From: Methylobacterium sp. Leaf99
GTDB lineage: Bacteria > Pseudomonadota > Alphaproteobacteria > Rhizobiales > Beijerinckiaceae
Length of the DNA stretch: 64,000 nt
Reading direction: 5' to 3'
Assembly (NCBI RefSeq): GCF_001422375.1
Contig: NZ_LMMU01000008.1
Span: forward strand, 302,978 to 366,977
Below, piece by piece: positions 19,882 through 27,500 of this stretch. The translations under genes and the position numbers were made by a program. Position 1 is the stretch's first letter. Every line of letters starts with the position of its first letter. Below the pieces are notes generated by a model. The model saw only the letters and a program-made list of their open reading frames with translations. It did no database searches and was not told the DNA's origin.

Positions 19882-20451
19882 ATGCAGACGCGCTTCGCCG
19901 CTTCCGCTTTCGCAGTGGCCCTGACCCTTGCGATGACGCCCGCCGCCCGGGCCGGCAACCCGTTCGACAGCGGCCCCATCGCCGACTTCATGAACATCTT
20001 CCGCGAGCAGGCGATTCCGCGCGAGACCGTGGCCTGGAAAGGCGCGGAGAAGCCCGGCACCGTGGTGGTCTCCACGAGCCAGCGGCGCCTGTTCTACGTA
20101 CTCCCCGGCGGTCAGGCCGTGCGCTACGGTGTCGGCGTCGGGCGCCAGGGCTTCTCGTGGTCGGGCCAGAAGACCGTCACCATGAAGAAGGAATGGCCGG
20201 ATTGGCGCCCGCCGGCACAGATGCTGGCCCGCCGGCCCGACCTGCCGCGCTTCATGGCGGGCGGACAGGACAACCCGCTCGGAGCGCGGGGCATGTATCT
20301 CGGCTCCACGCTCTACCGCATCCACGGGTCGAACGAGCCCGAGACCATGGGCGCCGCCGTTTCGTCGGGCTGCATTCGCATGACCAACAAGGACGTGGTC
20401 GATCTCTACGACCGCGTGAAGGTCGGCACCAAGGTCGTGGTCCGCAACTGA
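19882..20451 (+). CDS. L,D-transpeptidase (YkuD domain), exported
   Basis: A 189-residue protein with a signal peptide (residues 1-24) and one YkuD catalytic domain. The active-site signature is complete: H148 in RIHGSNEP and C164 in SSGCIRMTNKDV. Such enzymes make 3-3 cross-links in peptidoglycan or anchor proteins to it in the periplasm. The ATG at 19882 follows GGAGGAAACCATC, giving a fair ribosome site. A second member of the family is at 25936-26448; the two share the catalytic motif but differ elsewhere. Confidence 0.92.
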   Translation: MQTRFAASAFAVALTLAMTPAARAGNPFDSGPIADFMNIFREQAIPRETVAWKGAEKPGTVVVSTSQRRLFYVLPGGQAVRYGVGVGRQGFSWSGQKTVTMKKEWPDWRPPAQMLARRPDLPRFMAGGQDNPLGARGMYLGSTLYRIHGSNEPETMGAAVSSGCIRMTNKDVVDLYDRVKVGTKVVVRN

Positions 20452-20537
20452 TTTTTTGAGACTCGGGGGAAGCGCCCGGGTCTCGACGCATCCCCCGCCC
20501 GCTTCTGGTCGGCTCATCCTGAATCGCCAGAGGGCAC

Positions 20538-21341
20538 ATGATCTTCGGTGTCGATCCCGGCCTGCTCGCGGGGCTGTTCGCCGTGGCGGTCGCAGCCGGC
20601 TGCGTCGATGCCATCGCGGGCGGCGGCGGCCTCATCACCCTGCCGACCCTGCTGCTCGCCGGCCTCGACCCCGTCAGCGCCATCGCGACGAACAAGCTCC
20701 AGGGCTCTGCGGGCGCCGTTTCCTCCACGCTTGCGTTTGCCCGGCGCGGCCTGATCCACTGGCCGGCGGCCTGGAAGATCGCCGTCTCGGCTGGATTCGC
20801 CTCCATCGCCGGCGCCCTCTGCGTCAGCCTGTTGCCGCGCCCCGTGCTCGATGCCGGGGTGCCGATCCTGCTCGTGGGAATCGCCCTCTACTTCGCCACC
20901 GCCCGGCGCATGAGCGCCGAGGACGCCACGGCACGGATGAGTCCGGCGGTGTTCGCCCTGACCTGGGCCCCCGCCGTCGGGTTCTACGACGGCGTGTTCG
21001 GTCCGGGCGCCGGCGCGTTCTACATGATCGGATTCGTCACGCTGCTGGGCCTCGGCGTCGTGCGGGCCACCGCCCACACCAAGCTCGCCAATGCGGCGAG
21101 CAACCTCGGGAGCCTCGCGCTGTTCGCGTTCGGAGGGCACGTGTTCTGGGCCATCGGCCTCGTCATGGCCGTGGGCGCCATTCTCGGCGCGCAGATCGGC
21201 GCCCGCCTCGCCATCCGCCTCGGCGCCCGCCTGATCCGACCGCTCCTCGTCACCATCGCGTGCGCCATGGCGATCCGGTTGCTGTCCGACCCGGCGAACC
21301 CGCTCCGGCACGCCGTGGCCGGTCTGTTCACCGCCGGTTGA
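20538..21341 (+). CDS. TSUP (TauE/SafE) family membrane permease
   Basis: The 267-residue protein shows about eight transmembrane helices and the family's internal duplication: a GCVDAIAGGGGLITLP segment near the N terminus and a matching FYDGVFGPGAGAFYM segment after the middle. TSUP proteins move sulfite, sulfoacetate or related organosulfur anions out of the cell. The substrate here is not indicated by neighbours. The gene is convergent with mesaconyl-CoA hydratase, 15 bases apart. Confidence 0.88.
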   Translation: MIFGVDPGLLAGLFAVAVAAGCVDAIAGGGGLITLPTLLLAGLDPVSAIATNKLQGSAGAVSSTLAFARRGLIHWPAAWKIAVSAGFASIAGALCVSLLPRPVLDAGVPILLVGIALYFATARRMSAEDATARMSPAVFALTWAPAVGFYDGVFGPGAGAFYMIGFVTLLGLGVVRATAHTKLANAASNLGSLALFAFGGHVFWAIGLVMAVGAILGAQIGARLAIRLGARLIRPLLVTIACAMAIRLLSDPANPLRHAVAGLFTAG

Positions 21342-21356
21342 TCGGCGAGGCAAGCC

Positions 21357-22403
21357 TCAGCGCGGCATGAACGCCCAGTAGTCGAGGTCGAGGATCACCG
21401 ACGGGTCGTAGGCGTCGCCCTGCTTGTCCGGGTGGTTGCCGCAGGGCTGGTTCTTCGTCGCCACCGTGCGCAGGCGCAGCAGCCCGACATCGGACCGGCC
21501 GGGCAGTTCGGCCGTCTCCAGCACCTCGCTCCAGGCATAGACAGTGTCGCCGGCAAACAGCGGCGCCACGTGGCGGCCGGCGTTGATGCCGGCCAGCGCG
21601 AACGCGTTGGCGAGACCGTTGAAGCTCAGCGCGCGCGCCAGCGAGATCACGTGGCCGCCATAGATCAGACGCCGGCCGAAGCGGGTGTCCTTGGTGGCGA
21701 AGGCGTCGAAATGGACCTTGGCGGTGTTCTGGAACAGGCGGGTGGCGATCTGGTGTTCGGCCTCCTCCACGGTCATGCCGTCGACGTGGTCGATCTTCTC
21801 GCCGACGACGTAGTCCGAGAAGCGGTGCGGGCTTCCCGCAAGATCGACATCGTAGGCGCCCGCATCCAGCGGCGGCAGCGCCCCGGCGAGGTCGGCCGGC
21901 GACACCACCTTGGCGAAGGTCGGCACGTGTTCCTGCGCGATGATCGCCTCGGGGTCGCGCTTCTTGACGAGGACCCAGCGGCAATAGCTCAGCACCGTTT
22001 CGCCGTTGGCGTCCGAGCCCGTCGAGCGAACGTAGACTACGCCGGTCTGGCGATTGGAGCTTTCCTTGAGACCGATGACCTCGGAGACCGTGGACAGGGT
22101 CTCGCCCGGATAAACCGGCCGGCGGAAGCCGCCCTCGGCGTAGCCGAGGTTGGCCAGGGCGTTGAGCGAGATGTCCGGCACGGTCTTGCCGAACACCACG
22201 TGGAAGGTGAGCAGATCGTCCAGCGGGCTCTGCGGGTAGCCGAGCTTGCGTGCGAAGGCGTCCGACGACTGCACGGCGAAGCGCGGGCCGTAGAGCGCCG
22301 TGTAGAGCGCCACGTCGCCCGTGGTCACCGTGCGCGGCGTGGCATGGCGGATGGTCTCGCCGAGGCGATAATCCTCGAAGAAGCGGCCGGGATTGGTCTT
22401 CAT
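21357..22403 (-). CDS. mcd: Mesaconyl-CoA hydratase (MaoC-type), ethylmalonyl-CoA pathway
   Basis: A 348-residue double-hotdog protein. The N-terminal half starts with GRFFEDYRLGETIRHATPRT and the C-terminal half with HRFSDYVVGEKIDHVDGMT, the arrangement of bacterial mesaconyl-CoA hydratases that convert mesaconyl-C1-CoA to beta-methylmalyl-CoA. The length and the NTAKVHFDAF and RLIYGGHVISLARALSFNGL segments fit that enzyme better than generic MaoC proteins. The pathway regenerates glyoxylate in methylotrophs that lack isocitrate lyase. It lies 33 bases downstream of yggT, same strand. The symbol follows usage in Methylorubrum extorquens. Confidence 0.85.
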   Translation of the reverse strand: MKTNPGRFFEDYRLGETIRHATPRTVTTGDVALYTALYGPRFAVQSSDAFARKLGYPQSPLDDLLTFHVVFGKTVPDISLNALANLGYAEGGFRRPVYPGETLSTVSEVIGLKESSNRQTGVVYVRSTGSDANGETVLSYCRWVLVKKRDPEAIIAQEHVPTFAKVVSPADLAGALPPLDAGAYDVDLAGSPHRFSDYVVGEKIDHVDGMTVEEAEHQIATRLFQNTAKVHFDAFATKDTRFGRRLIYGGHVISLARALSFNGLANAFALAGINAGRHVAPLFAGDTVYAWSEVLETAELPGRSDVGLLRLRTVATKNQPCGNHPDKQGDAYDPSVILDLDYWAFMPR

Positions 22404-22436
22404 GGGCGCGGGTCGTCTCTCGAAGGGATGGGGCGC

Positions 22437-22739
22437 TCAGCGCGTGTAGACGGTGGCCTGCACCGGTATGAATTCGTGGAGCAGGCGGCTGGCGAACAGC
22501 AGCAGCAGCACCAGCACGATGGGCGACAGGTCGACGCCGCCGAGGTTGGGCAGGATGTTGCGGATCGGCCGGAGCACCGGCTCGGTGAGCCGGTAGAGCA
22601 CTTCGCCGATCTGCGAGACGATGGGGTTGCGGACGTTCACCACGTTGAACGCCACGAGCCAGCTCAGGACGGCGCTGGCGATGAGCACGTAGATGTAGAG
22701 CTGGACGACGGTGTCGAAGAGCCAGAGGAAGGCGTTCAT
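22437..22739 (-). CDS. YggT family membrane protein
   Basis: A 100-residue protein with two transmembrane helices separated by the RNPIVSQIGEVLYRLTEPVLRPIRNILPNLGGVDLSPI loop (abridged motif: LTEPVLRPIRN), which is the YggT signature. Members are small inner-membrane proteins linked to osmotic stress and to division-site or cell-shape functions. It probably forms an operon with the downstream mesaconyl-CoA hydratase gene (33-base gap), although no functional link is known. Confidence 0.9.
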   Translation of the reverse strand: MNAFLWLFDTVVQLYIYVLIASAVLSWLVAFNVVNVRNPIVSQIGEVLYRLTEPVLRPIRNILPNLGGVDLSPIVLVLLLLFASRLLHEFIPVQATVYTR

Positions 22740-22815
22740 GCGGGGGATCGATGTCCTCGTGGTCCCGCGCTCCGGGCACGGTTCACGCGCCCGCTCGGCA
22801 GCAGGATTTCCGGAA

Positions 22816-22845
22816 TTGACAGGCCGGCGTGCGCAAGCCTAAAAG
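22816..22845 (+). promoter_or_regulatory. Sigma-70 promoter of tRNA-Ala
   Basis: A perfect TTGACA -35 box at 22816-22821 is followed after 18 bases by TAAAAG at 22840-22845. Transcription would begin near 22852, ten bases before the tRNA. This is the clearest promoter in the window. Confidence 0.8.
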
Positions 22846-22861
22846 GCCCGCACCCCGGAAC

Positions 22862-22937
22862 GGGGCTGTAGCTCAGATGGGAGAGCGCCGCAATCGCACT
22901 GCGGAGGTCAGCGGTTCGATCCCGCTCAGCTCCACCA
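22862..22937 (+). tRNA. tRNA-Ala (anticodon CGC), CCA encoded
   Basis: The cloverleaf folds fully: acceptor GGGGCTG with CAGCTCC, D stem GCTC/GAGC, anticodon stem CCGCA/TGCGG with loop ATCGCAC (anticodon CGC, reading GCG), and T arm AGCGG-TTCGATC-CCGCT. The terminal CCA is genomic (22935-22937). A strong promoter sits directly upstream. Confidence 0.95.
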
Positions 22938-23068
22938 CCGTTTTCTCCCAGGAGATCGGTGGTGATGCGATCCTCGGTCAGCGCCGCGCCGCCGTAGACA
23001 ATCAGCAAAGTTTTCAGCGTCGGCCGGGGGATCGATCCAGTCGAGATCGGCACGCGCGCCATCGCCGG

Positions 23069-23512
23069 CTAGGGCGTCTTCGCAAAGTCTTTTGAGCCAG
23101 GGCATTGTCATGCTGAGTGTGACCATGGCGAGGTCGTTGGCCGCCCGCTTCTTGTAGCGGGTGGCGATGCGGCAATACTGGCGGCGATACTGCTCGAGGC
23201 GTCCGATCAGCCGCTCGACCCTGTTGCGCTCCCGATATGCGGCCTTGTCGAAGTCGGGCTGCCGCGGCTGATCTTTGCGGGTCGGAATGACTGGCTCGAT
23301 GCAGATGCAGCTTGGTCGAAAACCCGCCCTGGCTGCGCCCGAGCGCTTCGCCAGTCCCCTCGACCGTACCCTCACCCCCCGATGGCGCCGGACCGGCGTG
23401 CACCGTCGCGGGCCGGCAGATCAGCCAAGGGCGCACCCGTGCGCGGCTTCTGCGGAGACAGCAACGGGGCGACCTACTCCCATTGCGAATCGGTCAGTTC
23501 GTAGGGTCGCAT
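23069..23512 (-). pseudogene. Degenerate IS5-type transposase
   Basis: Reading from an ATG at 23512, the N terminus MRPYELTDSQWE is followed directly by a stop codon, then VAPLLSPQKPRTGAPL continues in the same frame. A second segment (EALGRSQGGFSTKLHLH) and the C-terminal segment (YRERNRVERLIGRLEQYRR, then IATRYKKRAANDLAMVTLSM) lie in different frames. These are recognisable IS5-transposase pieces, but the DDE core between them is missing. The gene is dead through a nonsense codon, a frameshift and an internal deletion. Confidence 0.8.
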
Positions 23513-23568
23513 CCCCACAACACGGGGCCCGTCACCCAGCCCGTGAACCCTTTGCAGAGACGCTCCAG
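23069..23568 (-). mobile_element. Remnant of an IS5-family insertion sequence
   Basis: About 500 bases hold a broken IS5-type transposase bounded by imperfect inverted repeats at 23069-23087 and 23550-23568 (15 of 19 positions match). An intact element of this type would be about 850 bases, so the middle has been lost. The right repeat overlaps bases that also make sense as part of the galactarate dehydratase relic, so the exact right end is uncertain. Confidence 0.65.
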
Positions 23569-23810
23569 AGCCTCGCCCGGAACTCGAACTTCGGCGGCGC
23601 GGTCATGGTGGTCGGCCTCAGATGCGACAAGCTGGTCTCCGAGCGCCTGATCCCGGCCGCATCGCCACGGGTCGTTCCACCATCGAGGAAACCGGCCGGG
23701 ACCTGTTCCACCTCATCCTCGATGTCACCGGCGGTCGCAGGCAGCCGTGGTCAGATCGCTGGGGCTTGATCAACGATCCCACGCTGTTCAATCCGGCGCC
23801 GATCACCTGA
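23557..23810 (+). pseudogene. Internally deleted galactarate dehydratase relic (GarD/UxaA family)
   Basis: Two pieces of the GarD family are fused. The first ([20 protein letters not shown] and [10 protein letters not shown]) matches the conserved NPNFGG..MVV.LGCEKLQPERL region. After a junction near 23651-23662 and a frame change, [20 protein letters not shown], then SDRWGLIND and FNPAPIT, matches the end of GarD (IATGEETIEEVGWKLFHFIL and FNPAPVT in E. coli as I recall it). By that comparison roughly 270 residues between the two pieces, and all residues before the first, are absent. The stop at 23808-23810 is the original one. An IS remnant lies immediately upstream. Confidence 0.75.
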
Positions 23811-23841
23811 TGGGGGCCCTCGTGCCGCTTGCGGCCGGTGC

Positions 23842-25212
23842 TCAGATTTTCCGGCGCAGACGGCTCGCGAAGAAGCCGTCGAGGCCGCCCCTCTGCTCGG
23901 GGCCGGTCCCGTCGAGCTGCGACGGAAGGGTGCGCAGGTCGCCCTGGGCGTCGATGGGCGCGGACAGGCCGCCCAACTCCTCCGGCATCACCGGCACGCG
24001 CTCGAACCCGTCGTTGCGCTTGAGGAAGTCCCTGACCTGACGCTCGCCCTCCTCCGGCTCCAGGGAGCAGGTGCAGTAGACGATCCGGCCGCCGGGCTTC
24101 ACCAGGATCGCGGCCCTGTCGAACAGTCGCCGCTGCAGCGCGGCGAGGCGCAGGATGTCGTTGCTTTCCTTGGTCCAGGCCACATCCGGATGTCGGCGGA
24201 TGGTGCCGGTGGCGGAGCACGGCGCATCGAGCAGTACGGCATCGAACTGACCCGGTTCCTCGACGTCCAGGGCGTTGCCGACACGGATCTCCGCGTCCAG
24301 CCCGAGGCGCGCGAGGTTTTCGCGCAGGCGCTCGAGGCGGGGGGCCGAGCGATCGACGGCGACGACGGTGGCCCCCGCCGCGGCGAGCTGGGCGGTCTTG
24401 CCGCCCGGCGCGGCGCAGAGATCCGCCACCCGCTGGCTGGGCGTCACGCCGAGCAGCCGGGCGGGAATCGCGGCCGCCGCATCCTGCACCCACCACGCAC
24501 CCTCCGCGTAGCCGGGCAGGTCGGAGACGGCGGAGCGGACTTCGTGCAGGCGTACGCTGCCCGTCGGCAGGGCGACGCCGCCGAGGCGCTCGGCCCATTC
24601 GACGGCCGAGCCTTTGACCGTGATGTCGAGGGCGGCACCGGCGAGGTGCGCCGCCGCGATGGCCTGCGCGGTTTCCACCCCGTAGGCGTCCCGCCAGCGC
24701 GCGGCGAGCCAGTCCGGCGTATTGTGCGCCAGGGGATCGGTCATCTCGGCCAGAATCTCGGCGCGCTCGCGCACGATCCGGCGCAGGACGGCGTTGACGA
24801 GGCCGGACAGGTGCTGGAGCTGCGGGTCGCCCTTGGCGAGGCGCACGCCGAGATCGACGGCGGCGTGATCGGGCACGTTGAGGTCGAGGATCTGCGCGGC
24901 GCCCGTGGCGAGGACGGCGACGAGACGGGGCTGGCCCTCGGGCAGCCCCTGCGACAGCCGGGCGGCGAGCACCTGCTTCAGGAAGCCGAGGCGTCGGAAG
25001 GTCGCGGTGGCGATGGCCCGCGCCAGGGCCGTATCGGCACCGTCCAGGGCGGCATCGCGCCCGGCTTGCGCCAGGGCATCTTCCAAAGCGAAGGCGTGGT
25101 TGCTCGCCAGGAGATCGGCCACGGCGCCGTGGGCGACCTGGCGGGCGGCGAGGCCCGCGACGGTGCGGTCGATGGGCGTGATCGGCCCGTCCGCGTTGCG
25201 GCGTGTCGCCAT
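23842..25212 (-). CDS. rsmB: 16S rRNA (cytosine-967-C5)-methyltransferase
   Basis: The 456-residue protein starts at an ATG at 25212 with AGGAG twelve bases upstream; an in-frame start at 25278 would add 22 residues. It has an N-terminal NusB-like RNA-binding domain (about residues 20-150) and a C-terminal Rossmann methyltransferase. The SAM motif DLCAAPGGKTAQLA and both active-site cysteines (DAPCSATGTIRRHPDV and YCTCSLEPEEGE) are present. It methylates C967 of 16S rRNA. The gene is divergent from the DUF1674 gene. Confidence 0.93.
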   Translation of the reverse strand: MATRRNADGPITPIDRTVAGLAARQVAHGAVADLLASNHAFALEDALAQAGRDAALDGADTALARAIATATFRRLGFLKQVLAARLSQGLPEGQPRLVAVLATGAAQILDLNVPDHAAVDLGVRLAKGDPQLQHLSGLVNAVLRRIVRERAEILAEMTDPLAHNTPDWLAARWRDAYGVETAQAIAAAHLAGAALDITVKGSAVEWAERLGGVALPTGSVRLHEVRSAVSDLPGYAEGAWWVQDAAAAIPARLLGVTPSQRVADLCAAPGGKTAQLAAAGATVVAVDRSAPRLERLRENLARLGLDAEIRVGNALDVEEPGQFDAVLLDAPCSATGTIRRHPDVAWTKESNDILRLAALQRRLFDRAAILVKPGGRIVYCTCSLEPEEGERQVRDFLKRNDGFERVPVMPEELGGLSAPIDAQGDLRTLPSQLDGTGPEQRGGLDGFFASRLRRKI

Positions 25213-25292
25213 GAGTGCCACTTCTCCTGAAAGACTGCGCCCGACCGGGCCGGACATCCTTCGGGACAGCCCTTTCACCCCTCACCACCGAG

Positions 25293-25520
25293 ATGCAAGC
25301 CATGCCGATGCAGGACGACACGGAAAACCAGGGGCTTTCGCCCCGCTCCCCCCTCTCGGCCGCCGCCACGCGGGCGCTGGCCGAGGCCGAGGCCCGCCGG
25401 AAGGACATCGACGCCCGTGCCGCCGAGATCGCCGCGGCGCGCGAGCGCCAGGGCCGCGGCGGCCTGGAGCCGGTCCGCTACGACGATTGGGAGATCAAGG
25501 GGATCGCCGTCGACTTCTGA
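25293..25520 (+). CDS. DUF1674 / SdhAF4-like succinate dehydrogenase assembly factor
   Basis: A 75-residue protein whose C-terminal GGLEPVRYDDWEIKGIAVDF matches the family signature (RGGPEPTRYGDWE.KG). The N-terminal part is a charged, disordered or helical lead. Eukaryotic members (SDHAF4/Sdh8) bind flavinylated SdhA and protect it before SdhB joins. By analogy this protein should assist the complex II encoded at 10859-14388. The start could also be at 25302 or 25308; none has a strong ribosome site. Confidence 0.8.
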   Translation: MQAMPMQDDTENQGLSPRSPLSAAATRALAEAEARRKDIDARAAEIAAARERQGRGGLEPVRYDDWEIKGIAVDF

Positions 25521-25582
25521 GGGGCCGGAACGTCCGGTGCTCTGCCTCGGTTGGCCCCGCACCATCGCGTACGAGGATCATC

Positions 25583-25894
25583 ATGGCCATCACCAAGATT
25601 TCGAGCCGCACGGCCAAAGCCGGTGCCCACGGGGAGATCGCCCTCGCCGGCGGCCAATCCGTCGCCCTGCGGATGTGGCGCGAGGAAGAGCCCAACGCCG
25701 ACAAACCGAGTGCCAGCCGCCCCTACGAGACCGTGGGCTACGTGGTGGCGGGCCGTGCCGAACTCGTGGTGAACGGCGAGACCACCACCCTGGAGCCGGG
25801 TGATTCCTGGCTTGTGCCGGCGGGCGCCGAGCACACCTATACCATCCTCGAGACGTTCACGGCCGTCGAGGCCACCGCCCCGCCGGCCGCATGA
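25583..25894 (+). CDS. Small cupin-domain protein
   Basis: A 103-residue single-domain cupin. The second cupin motif (EPGDSWLVPAGAEHTY) is complete; in the first, the usual metal histidines are replaced by a VGYVVAGRAELVVNG stretch with one glutamate nearby, so metal binding is uncertain. Members of this kind are often small sugar- or stress-related binding proteins. It lies 62 bases after the DUF1674 gene on the same strand. The function cannot be set from sequence. Confidence 0.8.
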   Translation: MAITKISSRTAKAGAHGEIALAGGQSVALRMWREEEPNADKPSASRPYETVGYVVAGRAELVVNGETTTLEPGDSWLVPAGAEHTYTILETFTAVEATAPPAA

Positions 25895-25935
25895 GCCACA
25901 CCCGGTCGCCGGGTCATCCGGCGACCGGGTCGCGA

Positions 25936-26448
25936 TCACCGCACCACGTAGACCGGCGTGCCCACCGAGACACGGCTGTAGAGGTCGACCACGTCCTGAT
26001 TGTACATGCGGATGCAGCCATACGAGGCGTAGGAGCCGATGGAGTTCGGGCGGTTGGTGCCATGGATCGCGTACTCGCCGCCGGAGAGGGTGAGCGCCGC
26101 CGATCCCATCGGGTTGTGCGGCGACCCACCGGCGATCACGTCGGGCAGGCGCGGATTGTCCCGCTTGACCTCGCGGGGCGGCGACCAGGCCGGATGCACG
26201 TACTTGCCGTCGATCTCCCGCGTCCCGGTCCATTGCTTGCCGGGCTTGCCCACCGCCACGGGGTAGCGGATCGCCGTGCCGTCGCCGTTGACGAGGTAGA
26301 GCCGGCGCTCGGCCGTCCGGACCACCACGGTGCCCGGGCTGAGGTTGTCCTGAAATGCGACGACCTCGCGGGCCAAGACCTGCCCGGTCGCGAGCGCTCC
26401 GATCCCCACCGCGAACATGCATTGCTTGAGCCCGACCATGATTGCCAT
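25936..26448 (-). CDS. L,D-transpeptidase (YkuD/ErfK type), exported
   Basis: The 170-residue protein is read from an ATG at 26448 (a second ATG at 26439 is possible). A signal peptide ends near residue 26 (GQVLA). The catalytic domain holds H129 in AIHGTNRPNSIG and C145 in SYGCIRMYNQDV, with the VVVRTAERRLYLV strand at its start. It should act in the periplasm on peptidoglycan tetrapeptides, like the homologue at 19882. Its 5' end faces bluB on the same strand, 175 bases downstream of it. Confidence 0.92.
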   Translation of the reverse strand: MAIMVGLKQCMFAVGIGALATGQVLAREVVAFQDNLSPGTVVVRTAERRLYLVNGDGTAIRYPVAVGKPGKQWTGTREIDGKYVHPAWSPPREVKRDNPRLPDVIAGGSPHNPMGSAALTLSGGEYAIHGTNRPNSIGSYASYGCIRMYNQDVVDLYSRVSVGTPVYVVR

Positions 26449-26623
26449 CCCCGTCACTTGAAGTCCTGACGGTGACAATCGACGGCCGAAGTTGCCGGTC
26501 CGGTTACGTCGCTGCGGTACGCGGGGCGAACTCACAGGGAGTTCGCAAGACCGTCAAGGCAAGTGTTTCCGGGTAGGCGCAAAACCACACGGCTGTTCAA
26601 GCGTTGGTTTACCCTATGACGGT

Positions 26624-27256
26624 TCAACGTTCGACGAGGTCCGCCCCCCCCGGGATCCGGTCCTGCCAACCATGGCGGACGAGTTCGGGGTCGGCATGTT
26701 CCTCCACGGGGAAGCCGACGCAGAGATAGGCGACGAGGTGCCAGGCGCAGGGCACGTCGAGGACCGTGCACACGGTCTCCGGCTCGAGGATCGAGACCCA
26801 GCCGACCCCGAGTCCATGCGCACGGGCGGCGAGCCAGAAGGTCTGCACGGCGCCCACCACCGAGTAGCGCAGCATTTCCGGCATGGTGGCGCGGCCGAGG
26901 CCGAGGCCGGCTTCGGTGGCCTCGTCGCAGAACACCGCGAGGTGCACCGGCGCGTCGCGCAGGCCAGCAAGCTTGAGACGGATATAGGCGTCGCGCCGCT
27001 CGGCCGCGTAGCCCGTGGCGGCGGCTTCGTTGCAGCGCTCGAAGCTCCCGGTCACCGCCGCGCGGCGCGCCGGGTCCGTCACCCGGACGAAGCGCCAGGG
27101 CTGGCTGTTGCCGACGGAGGGACTCAGCGCCGCGAGGTCGAGGCAGCGGCGCAGGAGAGTCTCATCCACGGGATCGTCGCGAAACCGGCGCACGTCGCGG
27201 CGCCACGCGAACAGGTCCGCGAGGGTTTCACGGAAACCGGCATCGAACTGGACCAA
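26624..27256 (-). CDS. bluB: 5,6-dimethylbenzimidazole synthase BluB
   Basis: A 210-residue flavin-destructive nitroreductase-fold enzyme that turns FMNH2 into 5,6-dimethylbenzimidazole, the lower ligand of vitamin B12. Family segments include WRRDVRRFRDDPV, the FMN-binding LSPSVGNSQPWRFVRV, and GWVSILEPETVCTVL with YLCVGFPVE. It stands apart from other cobalamin genes. I looked for a cobalamin riboswitch in the upstream 400 bases and did not find the conserved core. A minus-strand terminator lies 61 bases upstream of the start, so bluB likely has its own promoter within that short gap. Confidence 0.92.
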   Translation of the reverse strand: MVQFDAGFRETLADLFAWRRDVRRFRDDPVDETLLRRCLDLAALSPSVGNSQPWRFVRVTDPARRAAVTGSFERCNEAAATGYAAERRDAYIRLKLAGLRDAPVHLAVFCDEATEAGLGLGRATMPEMLRYSVVGAVQTFWLAARAHGLGVGWVSILEPETVCTVLDVPCAWHLVAYLCVGFPVEEHADPELVRHGWQDRIPGGADLVER

Positions 27257-27316
27257 GACCTATCGTCCTATGGAGCGTACGAACCCTTCATAGAGCGCGA
27301 TTCGGACGAGCGCGCG

Positions 27317-27347
27317 AAAAAAGGGCCGCGCTCCGAAGAGGCGGCCT
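27317..27347 (-). terminator. Intrinsic terminator upstream of bluB
   Basis: On the minus strand GGCCGC (27346-27341) pairs with GCGGCC (27329-27324), followed by six T residues at 27322-27317. No protein gene on this strand ends upstream of it, so it points to a separate short transcript. Confidence 0.75.
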
Positions 27348-27500
27348 GAAGTCCTTGGGTCTCGAAACCTCTGGAGTGTCGGTCCGTGGAGGCTGGTCCA
27401 GCCCCCGAGAGCTGGGGAGCCGTAGGGTTCGGGTGCCGAACCGGCCGACGGAACCGACGAGGTTCGGCAACAGGTATGCCCGCTCAACGCGGCGCACGCG
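27317..27500 (-). ncRNA. Candidate structured small RNA of about 180 nt
   Basis: The stretch between bluB and DUF2794 has no credible protein frame, yet on the minus strand it ends in an intrinsic terminator and contains several strong hairpins. TGCCGAACC pairs perfectly with GGTTCGGCA about 16 bases later, and GGCT pairs with AGCC around a GGACC loop. A TGATAA at about 27508-27513 could be a -10 box. The size would suit 6S or another housekeeping RNA, but I could not match it to tmRNA, SRP RNA, RNase P RNA or a cobalamin riboswitch. The 5' end is a guess. Confidence 0.35.

Noticed and set aside
22926..23062. Short minus-strand reading LKTLLIVYGGAALTEDRITT next to the tRNA
   Set aside because: The text looks protein-like but runs into the tRNA gene and I could not assign it; it may be another relic, but the evidence is too thin for a feature.
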